From NCBI RefSeq assembly GCF_013368755.1, contig NC_049563.1, positions 5,642,001-5,706,000 on the forward strand: 64,000 nucleotides of DNA. The letters run 5' to 3'. This stretch comes from Talaromyces rugulosus. Its lineage: Eukaryota > Ascomycota > Eurotiomycetes > Eurotiales > Trichocomaceae. A model generated the notes under the pieces. That model was given only the letters and a program-made list of their open reading frames with translations, was not told the origin of the DNA and did no database searches. Within the stretch, counting starts at the first letter, position 1. The number at the start of each line of letters is the position of its first letter. The position numbers were made by a program, and so were the translations under genes. This document shows positions 1 to 11,629 of the stretch, in pieces.

Positions 1-3
1 AAA

Positions 4-3000
4 ATGGCCGAAATTGGACTCGCGGCGAGCGTGGTTGCCATCATTCAACTCACAGCATCATGCTTGAAGCTCTCCAGGAAATGGATTGGTCCGTCTGAGT
101 TCAGCTCGTCGGAGCTCACAACTTTGACCACCGCGCTGTACGACTTCAATGGAGCAATCAAGACCTTCCAGACCCACCTCGAGATCCACGAAGACAACGA
201 AGCAAGGCTTGTGAGCCTGGAATACCTCGAAAGTGCCCTTTCGCGATGCAGCCAGGCTTTAGATATCATTAAACAATTCATAGAGAGGGGAGGACGGATA
301 AACAGAGTTGTGCTAGGACCCAAGTTTGATCGCAAGTTGAAGTCGTCACTCACAGTGCTACAAGGAGCAAAAGAGCTTTTCATGCTCGCAGTGCAGGCCG
401 ATCAACAGTGAGTAGCCTTTTTCTGGTGCATGGTCTTGGCTAAGTTGATGGCAAGGTCAATCTTACTCGGGGTTGATCGCTACATCCGTAATGTCGCAGA
501 AGACAGCCGAGACATCCTGGCCGTCACTCAGCATAACGAGGTCCAACTCGTCGAAGTGCGCAAGGCCCAGACCGATCAGGCTTCGTCTAGAGAGAGACAA
601 GCAGTCCTTGACTGGCTGAGTCGTTTGGATCATGCCTTTGTGCAGAGCGACTACTTCAATCGCCGACATCAGGGCACGTGGCAATGGTTTCTTGAGTCAG
701 CTACCTTTACCGAGTGGCTGGATACAGGCTCGAAGACTCTGCTCTGTCTGGGGATTCCTGGGGTAGGCAAGACGATCCTCATGTCAACTATCGTGCACCA
801 TCTGCAGGAGCAATACCGTTCCGATGCGTCGGTGAAGCTTGCGTATGTATACCTCAATTATGGACGTCAGGATGAGCAAAGCCTAGAGCAACTTCTCGCA
901 AGTCTCCTACAGCAGGCATGCTGGCGCGAGTCGCAGCTCCCGGATACTGTGAAGTCACTCTACGACCACCACAAGGAGAACAAAACGCGACCGTCCGTTG
1001 ATGAGCTCACAACAGCCCTACAATTAGTCATGACTTCGCACTGTCGCGTCTTTATTCTTGTTGACGCACTGGACGAGTGCCAGACAGCTGATGGGTCCCA
1101 GTCGACGTTCTTGAAAATACTGACCAAAATCCAGCAGAGCTCAACGGCTTCTGTCTTCTTAACCTCAAGGATAGTTCCAGATGACATGCATGAGTTTAGC
1201 GACGTGAAATCGGTCGATATTTGCGCGAATCGCAGTGATATGCAGGAGTACTTGAATGGCCAGATGTTTCGGCTGCCGCGAGTTGTGAGGCAAAATCCAG
1301 AGCTACAAGAGCAAGTTAAAACTGAAATACTCGGAGCTTCTGATGGCCTGTGAGTTAGTCTGTAACACAGGTTCAACAGGCTTTGTGCTGACCACGCCTG
1401 CAGGTTCCTGCTTGCTCAGCTCCATCTTGATTCGCTAGTGGGAAAGAAGTCCGTCAAGTCTGTCAAAGCTACTCTGCACAGCCTCGCGAAAGGCTCTGGA
1501 TTGTATGACAACGCATACAATATGACACTGGTGCGGCTTCGAGGCCAGGATGCCGACAGCGTGGAGCTTGCCAGACAGGCCCTCTCATGGCTTGTATCCG
1601 CCAAACGACCGCTGACTACAGCGGAACTACAGCATGCCCTGGCCGTGGAACAGGGCACAGGGGAACTTGATGAAGAAAACCTGAACTCGATTGAAGACAT
1701 TGTGTCAGTCTGCACCGGACTGATCACTGTCGACAAGGACAGCGACGTCGTCCGACTCGTGCATCGCACAGCCCACCAATACTTGCAGAGCATACGACAA
1801 GACTGGTTTCCACGGGCTGACAGAGACATCGCAATAACTTGCCTGACCTACCTCTCCTTTCCCATCTTTGAAAGCGGGGCATGCTCCACGGATGACCAGC
1901 TAGAAGAACGACTTGTCGAGTACCCGCTACACAGCTATGCCGCGCACAACTGGGCGTATCATGCCCGCAAAGACGACATCCCAACGAAGTTAGTCTTGGG
2001 TTTTCTTCGGAGCAATGCCCTTGTTCGAGCGGCGAATCAGGCAACAAACTTTGACACCTCTCGTTGGAGACCTGGCTACAGCCAACGTATCCCGAAGCAA
2101 GTCACAGGACTGCACTTGGCTGCTCGTTTTGGGATGAAAGAGATTATGGAAAGCCTCTTGACGCATGAAGGCGACGTGGATCTAGGTGACGGACAGGGCC
2201 GCACACCGCTGTCGTACGCTTGCGGGCTGGGCCAAACGGAGTCGGTCAAGCTACTGCTGGCAAAGGGAGCCAATGCGGTATCCACCGATAAAGATGGCAC
2301 AACACCGCTTCACTACGCCGCCAACAATGGATGTATTGATGTGGTACTGGCCCTGCTTGCAAATGGAGCTCAGGTGGATAGCAAAGGTCATCTTCTTCGG
2401 ACTGCCTTGCATGATGCTGCCGCCAGAGGCAAGACACGCATCGTAAAGGTGTTACTCGGTAAAGATGCCGATTCTGAGGCAATGGACATCTGGGGCTGGA
2501 CTCCTTTGATCCACGGTGCAGTGAAAGGACATGAGAATACTGTCAAGGTGCTACTTACGGCAGCAGTGTCTCTCGACGCGAAAAGTCAGGGGAATGGTCG
2601 AACAGCATTGTCTTATGCCGCAGGTCAAGGCCATTCAAGGATTGTCCGGCTTCTGCTTGATGGCGGTGCAGGCGTCGACATCAAGGATGACAAGGGCCGA
2701 ACACCGCTGACATATGCGGCGGAGGGCGGCCATGTGGCTTCTGTCGAGATCCTGTTGCGTTTCGGCGCGGAAACTGACACAGCATCTGCCACAGGCCGCA
2801 CGCCTTTGTCGTATTCTACGCATGCAAAGAGTCCGGATGTGGCAAAGATGCTGCTTTTAAATGGAGCAGGCGTTGATTCCAAGGATATAAATGAAGATAC
2901 ACCGCTATGCTGGGCTGCCATGCAAGGAAACGAAGAGACGTTACGATACCTGATTGCGCAAGGAGCAGCTGTCAGCACGAGCTGTAACGACGGTCGAACA

Positions 3001-3390
3001 CTACTGAGCTATGCTGCGACCAATGGGCACGACCACATCGTCAAGGTACTGTGTCAAGAATTCAGACTCGATCCTGACCAGGCAGACGCATGGGACCAGA
3101 CACCGTTGCTGCGAGCCGCGCGCGAGGGTCATTTCAAGGTTGTCGAGGAACTGATAAGGAAGACGGCCAAGCTTGACATCGAGGACAATATATTTGGCCA
3201 GACAGCTCTATCGCACGCCGCCCAGTGGGGCTACACGTCGGTGGTTCAGTTGCTCGTTGAGAATGGAGCCAACCCTTTGTCCGAGGATATGTTTGGTCAG
3301 ACACCACTGGATTATGCCACCACCTACGAGCAGAGCGCTGTTATAGAGCTGTTGCAGCAACGCATGGGCGAGGCAACACCGCTGTCCTGA
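4..3390 (+). CDS. NACHT-ankyrin STAND (NLR-like) protein, intact
   Basis: Exons 4-407, 456-1349 and 1404-3390 join in frame (introns 48 and 54 nt, GTGAGT donors) to 1094 residues. Residues 1-130 resemble the fungal N-terminal domain of STAND proteins (start MAEIGLAASVVAII). A NACHT NTPase follows, with Walker A GIPGVGKT at 234-241 and Walker B VFILVDALDEC at about 333-343. From about residue 667 to the C terminus there are roughly 12 ankyrin repeats (TPLxYAA..GH..VV..LL..GA). Such proteins are signal-transducing ATPases linked to non-self recognition and incompatibility; the repeats would bind the ligand. The P-loop is complete, unlike the relative at 51.8-57.8 kb. Only 3 nt precede the ATG, so the promoter lies outside the window and an upstream start cannot be excluded. 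Family assignment is firm; the ligand and biological role are unknown. Confidence 0.9.
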
Positions 3391-4291
3391 AGTTCGGTTT
3401 GGGATTCATATAACTAGACAAGTACGAGGCGAACAGAAGGAGCTTGATTGTTCACTGCTGCAAAGATGGACTCTGGGCAGTGTCGCTTCGTGCAACGTGC
3501 TCTTGGTATATTTCCGAGCCCTAGACACATTCTGAGCCTTGATAATCAGAGACTCGGAGCCCACGCTAGCTAGTACGTATGACATGAGTTTGCAAGTCCT
3601 GACTAGGGTGTTCAGCTGCAGTTAACCACATCCGACTGGGCACGCTTGAACTGGAACTATCGATCATATCCTGTAACCTAACCCTAATGAAGATACGGAG
3701 CACAATCCGAAATAATCTTGGTCGACGAGAAAAGGGTATTGACAATAGTTTATGGCACTATTTCCTAGAAAACTCTAACTTAAGTGTCACGTACGCTAAT
3801 GGCCCAACCAATTAGCGTACATCTAGCTATATAGATAACCATTAGTATCGGACACAGCCTACGGGAGCTGAGTACAAATTAATTTCTACTCCTGTATTTC
3901 GGCTACTTTTGGTTAACCCAACTTAGCTTATATTTTGAACATAATATTAGCACTAAAGTCGATCAAAGAGTAGCTTATAAATGAAATTCAGATCCTTCTA
4001 CTTCGGGACTTTCAGAATTCAAGGTTGAGATTCAGTTTAGATGTAGAAACATAATACATACGTCAATCATGCAGGTCTTGCATATGCCGATAAGCATGAG
4101 ATTTCGAGCTAATCAATTGATACAGTTGAACTGTCAATAAAGGGAAGTCATATGACTCTGCCCTTTTACCCCGCAACATCCATGTCCCTCAGTCGGGCAG
4201 AAAGGTTTTACAAGATGTATATTCTTTCCTACATGAAAGCGCTTGTTTAAAACCTCGTACTTTCTTCAATGTTGATACGAAAATTATTACA
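3391..4291. other. AT-rich intergenic region with a hairpin
   Basis: No coding frame seen. It holds a perfect 10-bp inverted repeat (3791-3800 and 3811-3820, loop of 10), about 400 bp after the NACHT-ankyrin stop. Confidence 0.6.
3791..3820. repeat. 10-bp perfect inverted repeat (stem-loop)
   Basis: GTACGCTAAT, a 10-nt loop, then ATTAGCGTAC. It can form a 10-bp stem downstream of the NACHT-ankyrin gene. Function is unknown; it may be a 3' structural element or a short palindromic remnant. Confidence 0.7.
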
Positions 4292-4732
4292 ATGACGATG
4301 GATGAGTCTACTCTGCACCAAATGGTCACAAATATGATCGTTGAATTTAGTGATGAAGCCCTTGTTGGAGACAAATACGCCTGGGGTCAACGATACGGCG
4401 GTCCAAAAATAAACAAGTTGGTCGGAGAATTCAAGGAGGAGCTATCTAAGAAACGTGAAGTGGTACTTGCAGGCTACACTTTTGGCATACTTATCTCTAA
4501 CATTCACTAGGAACATGTTATACCGATACGAATGACTCAAAACACGGTGTTTGATTATTACCCAAAAGAGCGGACAATCATCACTATGGAGGAAACCATT
4601 ATCACGCACAGAGACGGTGGAAGTAAATTATATGAAAAAGGTTCTCCTGTCAATCTACCTGCCAAGCCACCTAAAATATCGGCTCCTAATGGAAAGAAGT
4701 TTGTGAACATGGTGCTTGTAGTGTGGAAGTGA
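4292..4732 (+). CDS. Small two-exon hypothetical protein (130 aa)
   Basis: Exon 4292-4462, intron 4463-4510 (48 nt, GTACTT donor, CTAAC branch site, TAG acceptor) and exon 4511-4732 join in phase 0 to a 130-residue product. The frame stays open across the splice and the intron signals are good, which argues for a real gene. The product is hydrophilic and charged, with no signal peptide or membrane segment and a Lys/Pro-rich end. The exon 2 part reads like a short beta-rich segment (ERTIITMEETIITHRDGG). I recognise no family. It could be the surviving part of a larger gene. Reading it as a gene is an inference from splice logic only. Confidence 0.45.
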
Positions 4733-5218
4733 ACATTAGCTAGAAGCTGAAACTATATGTTAGCGAGTATTTTATGGATTGTTATTGGGAGTTTGTTGGA
4801 TAGAGGAGGACATTTCATAGCGCTGCTTGGCATGTGTATTATTAGTAGTAATAGTAGTACCATCTGTATGCCGCGTGTCTAACATGGTACGCATTACTAG
4901 TTGTAACTTATAGGGGCATCGCCAACTTATGGGAATCCCATATCAGTTCAAGATGTCTATCCTAAGTTTCACTTCGTTACCATCAAACGCGGCATAGATA
5001 GTGCAATGAGTGCTGTGTAGTTGGTGTGGGGGCAGGTTTGGTTACATATATAGAACCATAGATCATACCATTGTACATGCATGCTTATTGGTGGCGAACT
5101 CGTGTAAACATAACCCAGATGAACTACCGGCATTTGACGTTAAAAGATAATCCGTATCAATTCGTACATGTAGTTCGTACAAAACCAATCTACGTCATAG
5201 AAGTACTGGACAACTCTT
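4733..5218. other. Intergenic, no feature seen
   Basis: AT-rich sequence with no open frame or recognisable motif, between the small gene and the 3' end of the monooxygenase pseudogene. Confidence 0.6.
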
Positions 5219-6710
5219 CTAATTGTCCTTTTTAAGCAACTCATTGTAAACGATTATAATTGGGGTCAAGTTAGCCACACTTGGTTGAAAGGGCGAGAAG
5301 ATAGTAATGAATAACACACCAGGAAATGGTTCTATCACATCGGTTGGATGAGGCATCAATAGATCCCAAAACGATAGTGCTAGGTTACGGAACCACGCTC
5401 GCCAAGGTGTGCTTCCCAACGCGTAGACGACGTGCAGAGCGTACATCACTGCATTGCCTCGCTTCAGCATCGAACTTTCATAGTCGCCCACACGTTCTGT
5501 GACAGTCTATTGTTTCCTTTCTTCCTCATTCCCATGCTGGGCCGATTTCAGCTTCTCGGCAAGAGTCATGGCATCGACTATGGCGTTGGTTGCACCCTGC
5601 CCCAGGTACGGAGTCATGCTTTAATCGCATACGTTAGTCACACAGTCTTGCCAGCAAAAAGTATCATGGCATCAATCAGAAGACCTACCTATGAGTACCA
5701 TTGCCCAGGATCGTCACTGGGCCAGTTTCCCAAGGTTCGATAGGGTCTTGAATTTTGATGTGCGAGATAAAAAACAGAGCTAGGCTCACTAATAGCCAGC
5801 ACGGCCCGCAGAAGAGGATGCCAACCGCGGGCTCGATCCAGGCATTCTTCCTTCAATTCTTCCGGCGTCATCTCGTCGCGGTGCTTGCTTTGATTGACGA
5901 ATTCATTGGTGTAAGACCCCATACCGAGCATGAGAAAGGAGTCTTCTGGGTCGATTTTCTCTAGATCGTAGGGGCCAAAGAGCTTCTCTACATCTTTGTA
6001 ATATGCGACAAGCATTGTTTCATAACGAATAAGTCAGCTACGTGCTCATAACTATTTGAATGGAGCATGGGATCAATAGTATTACCAGTACCCCATATCC
6101 CCATGGGATCGTCGCCTCAGTCTCTGGCGTGAATGGGGCCTTGAAGTAGATGATTGTCACGCCAGTGCTACTTCTGTCACTGTCAGGTAGAAGCTGTTTG
6201 CTAATTCTAGATCCAACGCCGTCGGCCCTGACGAGGAGGTCGCAGTGGACAGACTAGCCGGCTGCAAAGTACACCTTGACGCCGTTGGTGCCGTCGACCT
6301 CGTAAGAAAGTTAACACGTGGCCAAACTTGATAAATTCAGCATAGCATAACAACAAAGCCCTACGGAGCTTCCACCTAGAGACTCTGGAAATGTTCCGGG
6401 ACACAGGGACGTCCAGCCGGCACTTCACCTAGCACCTCTCGTCCATAAAACACAATCGGTTGCCATTCGGTTGCGAGAGGCCCACGGTCTTGTCCAGCAG
6501 GGCCCGGAAATCGGCGGGCAGCTGGCTCCGGAGCGAGTCGAGAATATCCGGCGTGGTGAGAATGCGAAAGCCGGTCAAAGAGGCTCCCTTGACCTCGGGC
6601 GAGCCTCGCTCGAACCGGGGGTCATCGCGAAGCAGCTTGGCCAGCACAAGCCCGCCGGGCTCTGCACCAATGATGGCGACGCGGGGTGGTTGGTCTGATT
6701 GTGGAAGCAT
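5219..6710 (-). pseudogene. FAD-dependent monooxygenase (salicylate-hydroxylase-like) pseudogene
   Basis: Islands of one FAD monooxygenase lie in order on the minus strand. The Rossmann start (VAIIGAEPGG, middle Gly changed to Glu) begins at 6710. The DG motif region (DLLVRADGVGSR, then a segment ending IIYFKAPFTPETEA) is near 6130-6260. The middle part (EDSFLMLGMGSYTNEF) is at 5700-6015. A G(N)GTH-SMTPYLGQGATNAI segment, where families have GDAIH, spans a still spliceable intron (5619-5688). The C terminus ends at 5219. Lesions: a gap after the Rossmann fold, stops near 6425, at 6254-6256 and at 5507-5509, and a frameshift beside the A6 run at 5769-5774. It is not translatable. Such enzymes hydroxylate small aromatics or polyketides; the neighbouring exporter and glycosyltransferase hint at a lost detoxification or metabolite locus. 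Confidence 0.85.
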
Positions 6711-7283
6711 CGTTTATTAATAATTAATATATTCTGTTCTGGTGGTGATCGTGATAACTGTTGTGGGTCTCGAACGGATACAAACGGAGACTTGTAGACT
6801 CCGACGGCAGCGGAGATGATACTATCACGATATCACATTTCCCCAAGCCAACAAACGGCGCGCGCACATGCTAATTCTTTCTACTCAGCCTAATGCTAAT
6901 CTGGTTATTCAGCGAGTTTCTCGTCCTGCATGCAGCCCGGAAAAGGAGCCCTCTCGCGTGATCCTTTTCCGGCCGCCCTAACTATGGTCAAGGAACTAAG
7001 GCGATGTAAATTGTACGAGGAAGCTATCATCGGCAGTAATAGTATTCTTATTATTGTGCTGTTACTTACTTTACTGCACCCGCAGCCCACAAAGCGCGCT
7101 GTGCGAGCCATGCGTCCAACTGCTATTTAGAGGATCGCCTCGTGAAATAATTAGATACAACTCTCGTTTACTCGTAAGTTACTACTTTAGGAATGCCGTG
7201 TTGCTTTTTCTTTTTTTCCCTTGATTCCATCATTATTGTTCTTTTCATAATTGCCTTGGACGATTCCCGTCCAGCATCTGAAA
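6711..7283. other. Intergenic promoter region between divergent genes
   Basis: 573 bp between the monooxygenase pseudogene and the MFS exporter, probably once a shared promoter. No convincing open frame; poly-T tract near 7205-7220. Confidence 0.55.
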
Positions 7284-9300
7284 ATGGGGAACTATTTCGA
7301 TAGCCACGGAAAAGTCACAAAATCGACTCAGCTCGACCCCTCCAAAATTTCAAATCTTCGGATGTTTATGTGCATGGTCGGGTGTGTTCCATCTGCTGTT
7401 ATTGTGGTTCACGTGCAATATATAACAAAAACACACCAGACTATGGACATGCCTTTTCCTGTCGGCATTGGAAACCACGATTGTTGCAACGGCCCTAAAC
7501 AAGATTTCAAGTGATCTAGACTGCCTGGGTGAGTCCACGTGGATTGTTGTCGCCTATTTGCTCACATACAATGGTAAATCAACATGAACATGCTGCAGTC
7601 CAACCTCATGCCCAAGACTTGCTGACCAGCAGTGTGCCTGCTAGGATTTCTCCTGCTCTTCTCCAAATTAACCGATATTTTCGGGCAAAAAAGTTTACTC
7701 ATTTTGGCCCAAGTACTCTTTCTGGTCTTTTCGATGGCCTGCGGTGCCGCACAAACAATGAATCAACTGTATGAACCCTGTGATACTTGATCGGCAGCAT
7801 CATCTAACCTTTTGTTCTCTTCTTTGTCCCATAGGATCATCTTTCGCGCATTGCAAGGTATCGGCGGCTCTGGTATCTACTCTACCGTGTTCGTCATCAT
7901 CACCAAAATCATCACTGTCGACAAAATTGGCCTCTACACTGGTATTCTGAGTTCCGTCTTTGCCATTGCCAGTCTCCTCGGGCCCATTCTTGGAGGAGTA
8001 ATTGTCGATAACACAACGTGGCGCTGGGTCTTCTTCATCAAGTAAGACATGCCGAGCCTGCTGGTTAGCCAAGAAGAGAAAAAAAAATTAAGACAGTCAC
8101 TAAGCTCACAATTATAGCGGACCCGGTATCGTTCTTTCACTTGCATTCGTCATCCCCGGTATCCCCGGGTTAGGCGAAAAGATCTTAGACAAGCAAAATC
8201 TCCGACGAGTGGACGTTATTGGTGGTCTCCTGTCCCTGGCCTGGCCAACGTTGCTGGTATTTGCCTTGGAAGAAGGGGGTGATTCGTATGGATGGGGAAG
8301 TGGTACGATCATCGGCACTCTCGTCGGTAGTGGTGTCAGTCTGATTGCCTTTGTGTCTTACGAAAGATGGGTACAGAATCGGTCTCAGCAAGAGCCTATT
8401 CTTCCCATCCGGCTTTTGAAGAGTCCGAAGCTATGCCTCAACTTATTGTAAGCACCCATGGCTCAGGAATTCTGCGTTAACATTGCTTACCAATCTACAG
8501 GACCATGTTTTGCCTCGGCGTGTGTTTCTACGCGTCTATTGTTCTCCTCCCCCAACGTTTCCAAGCCGTCGACGGAATGTCTCCGATGAGCGCCGGCATT
8601 CACCTACTCCCCTTTACGATTGTATCTCCGCTATTCTCTATAGTGTGCGGTGTGGTGCTCGGAAAAGCTCAGAAGAGTGCCATTTACCTCATGATGGCCG
8701 GGGCAGCGCTGACCGTGGTCGGTGTAGCCTTGATTGGGAGTATTCCATCAGGTGCAACAAGCCTCAGCCCTGAAGTATACGGATACGAGGTGGTTTTGGC
8801 CGCGGGGTCAGGATTCATGATGCCACCGCTCATCATGATGCTGAAGACGGAATTTAATGATGCCGATTTAGGTATGTTTTAATCTGTATATCCGTCTCGA
8901 TACTTTGTTCTGATAATCGACTTTAGCTTCTGCCATGGGCGCCAATAACACTTCTCGAACTCTGGGAGGCTGCGTCGGCCTCGCTGTCTGCTCTACCGTG
9001 CTTCATTCCGACCTGAAGAGTTCACTCGCCGCCTTTCTGGGCCCGAGCCAAGTCACTGCGGTGCTCAATTCATCGGTCAACCTCACATCTCTGACTGAAT
9101 CCCAGGGGATTCAGGTCAAACAGGCTTACTCGAAGAGTTACAACAATCAGTTTCGCGCTCTCCTTGCTTTTGCTTCCGTCGGTATGGTTGCTGCCATCGT
9201 GTTGGGCCTCCTAAGAACGCGGCAGGTCCGCAGACGTCCGATTTCCATCGTTCAAGGAACTCTTTTGGGGTTGGGAAACCATACGGACACGGAAAACTAA
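7284..9300 (+). CDS. MFS drug/metabolite exporter, DHA2-like 14-TM family
   Basis: Seven exons (7284-7381, 7440-7573, 7633-7768, 7835-8041, 8118-8447, 8501-8871, 8927-9300) join in frame to 549 residues; every intron (53-76 nt) has GT..AG ends. The product reads LWTCLFLSALETTIVATAL (TM1, motif D1 region), STWIVVAYLLTYN, FSKLTDIFGQKS (motif A), RALQGIGGSGIYS (motif B) and GPILGGVIVDNTTWRWVF (motif C, antiporter signature), then eight or so more membrane segments. Length and motifs match 14-TM proton antiporters that export toxins or secondary metabolites across the plasma membrane. It sits head to head with a decayed monooxygenase and tail to tail with a glycosyltransferase, which suggests efflux of a modified small molecule. 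The substrate cannot be read from sequence. Confidence 0.9.
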
Positions 9301-9900
9301 TTTTTTACATTATTTTTGCCACGTATTGCTCCTTGCTTGATGCTAGGAGGGCACCCCTCTTTTCTACATACGACCATGAAACTAGCGGAATGATTGGCTC
9401 TTTGCTTTTCCTACCTCGTGCATGTTATCCGAGTTTTGCTACTGGGTTTGTTCCAATTTAGATCATTTGATTTTGAAGCGTTCAATTGCGGTGTGGGTAC
9501 GACATGACCTGTCTGGTTTCTTTTACTTTCTGTTATTTTGGATAGGTTACACCGCATATTTATGTACATATGGTTTTCAAGTCGCATTAGAGCCAGCTGA
9601 TGGATACAATTACTTCTATATCTTATTGTCTACGTCACGCAAGTCCACATGTGCAAGTTATATAGGTAATCAATTCGCATTAGCCGATCATGGATATAAA
9701 ATATTACTGTCTACACGTGTATGATGTTCAGCACGTGCACATTTCACTCATCTATTGATTTCAGGGCTATGTATGTAGTAAATTTTGTATATATGTATTT
9801 AAAAAAACGCGAGAAAAGGCGTTTAACCAAGAGTAGGAGATTTATCACTTGCGTGCTTGGAAGACGAAGAAAAACAAAAGGTAGTCTACTAAAAGTACAG
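9301..9900. other. Intergenic between convergent genes
   Basis: 600 bp holding the 3' ends of the MFS exporter and the glycosyltransferase. AT-rich; no supported gene. Confidence 0.6.
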
Positions 9901-11629
9901 CTAATTCCGAAGCGCATTCTGAACAAATTGACGGCTTGCCACAATGGATGACTGAACCAAGCCCACAACAGACTCGCGATGAGTCCACAGCAGCTTTCCA
10001 GCAAACACTGTGGATCCAGTGACAGCCACCAAGCCGAGAGTCACGACGGCGTACATGTCCCAGTTCTTGGCCTTGTAGGTCGGCATGCGCATGTCGGCGG
10101 TCTGGAGGTGCATGGGCCGCAGCTCGCGTCCATCCTTGAATCGCAGCTCGTTGTCATACATCAGCTCTTCGACCAGGTCGGCAGCATGCTCCTTGCGGCG
10201 AGATGCGACGCGCGCAATGCGCTGCAGACGCAAGGCGTTTCGATAATATGTTCCTTCTGCATCAGCGAGAATCCTCTTACCCTTGGTGTACAGCTCGTCC
10301 GAGGTGAAGGTGAACTTGTTCAGCGATTCGGCGACGCCGCCGCTAACCAGGCGTGCGGTGTTGGCGATTTGGTCCATGAAGATGCCCATGGACAGCATAG
10401 GCTTGCCGTGGAATAGACCCTCGTTGGCACTCGAGCCACCGCCGTGGGTAAAGTAGATCTTGGTCGACTCGCTGTCCAAAATAGCGCGCTGAGGGGCGAA
10501 GAGAGAGAATAGCCAATCCGGGTCGCCTCCGTTGAGCATGTCGCGCAAGCGCAGCGTCTTCTGGCCCTTTTCGGTGGTTGTGGTAAAGGTGTGGTTGAGA
10601 TCCAGGTCCTGACGACCACTTTGGCCGACGGCCCAGATCACTCCGTCAATCAATTTGTCTTCCAGCAGGCGCAGCAAGCCGTTGATGATCTTAGCGGCAT
10701 CCTTGTTGGTCAGGATAATGTGCGTTCCCAGCGCGATGTAGATGACGGACTTGTGGGATTTGAAGAAGTTCTCGCATTCGGCGTCCAACGGGGGGTAGTC
10801 GGGAGCCAGCAACGGGCCGACTGGAGCTGCAGTCGGGGGAAGGTCTCGAGGGATTTCCAGGCCGAAGAAGGAGTTCACAAAGATCAGATAGTCGGGCTTC
10901 TGGATGCGATGCGGCGGGTAATTGACGCCCTCGCGTTCGCGCATCTGGTTGGTCCACTTGATCCATTTGATGATGGTTGGCAAGCCCCATACGACGACCA
11001 GTTCGTTTCTGATGCGCAGCCACAGGGAGGCGGTTTCCGAGGTGAGGGTGCCGTCGATCTGGAAGCCAGGCTGACCGGGGATGTACGAGCAAGGCATCAT
11101 GAGGAAAGGCATCTGTGGCCAGACGGTGCTGACGGGCAGGTTGTACTCGTTGTAGATGTCCTTGACGGCATCGACGAAGAAGTCGGCGACCATGGTGTCC
11201 GGACGGTTGGCCGGGTCCTCCATGATAGCCTTGAGGCCGTGATAGCTCTGCGGCCAAAACGAGTCGAACATGAACTTGGACTTCATGGAGCCACTGATGC
11301 CTTGGTTCATGTCCCACTCGCGCATGCGCAGGTAATGGGCGTCCAGCTGCTCGTGGGTCGGCCCCGGGCCCAGGAGATGGACCTTGGAGATGAAGCCATA
11401 GCCCTTGATCCAGCGCTCCTGTCCTTCCAAGGTCGCGAACTCAACGGTGTGGCCTCGCGCCGCCAGGGCTCTGCCTATCTCGAACACGGGAGCTGGTGAG
11501 GAGAGAAATTGTTAGCGGGGCAGTCTTTATCTTCTACGTCTGGCCCTTTTTCTTACAGGCATGAGTGAATCCTCCCGTAGTCACCACGAGCAAAATCTTG
11601 CGGGTAGGATGCGTCTGTGAGTCGCTCAT
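9901..11629 (-). CDS. UDP-glycosyltransferase (GT1 family), C-terminal membrane anchor
   Basis: Exon 1 (11557-11629) and exon 2 (9901-11492), separated by a 64 nt intron, give 554 residues starting MSDSQTHPTRKILLVVTTGG. The donor-side motif (THGGGSSANEGLFHGKP ... MDQ, about residues 373-399) is the UDP-glycosyltransferase signature that binds the UDP-sugar. The N-terminal half (TTGGFTHASPVFEIGRALAARGH) is the acceptor-binding Rossmann fold. A hydrophobic segment near residues 500-520 (YAVVTLGLVAVTG) followed by a basic tail suggests membrane anchoring, as in ER UGTs. It would transfer a sugar to a small hydrophobic acceptor such as a sterol, phenol or xenobiotic. Codon use is GC-rich. The converging exporter is a plausible partner. 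The family call is firm, the acceptor unknown. Confidence 0.9.

Noticed and set aside
3670..3690. CCTAACCCTAA resembling telomere repeat
   Set aside because: Only one or two imperfect units; not a telomeric array.
6905..7130. Short frames between the monooxygenase pseudogene and the MFS gene
   Set aside because: Both strands open by chance over about 200 bp; no similarity recognised.
10591..11499. 302-codon plus-strand frame antisense to the glycosyltransferase
   Set aside because: Shadow of a GC-rich real gene; acidic/Gln-rich low-quality protein, no family, and the minus strand has a complete GT1 signature.
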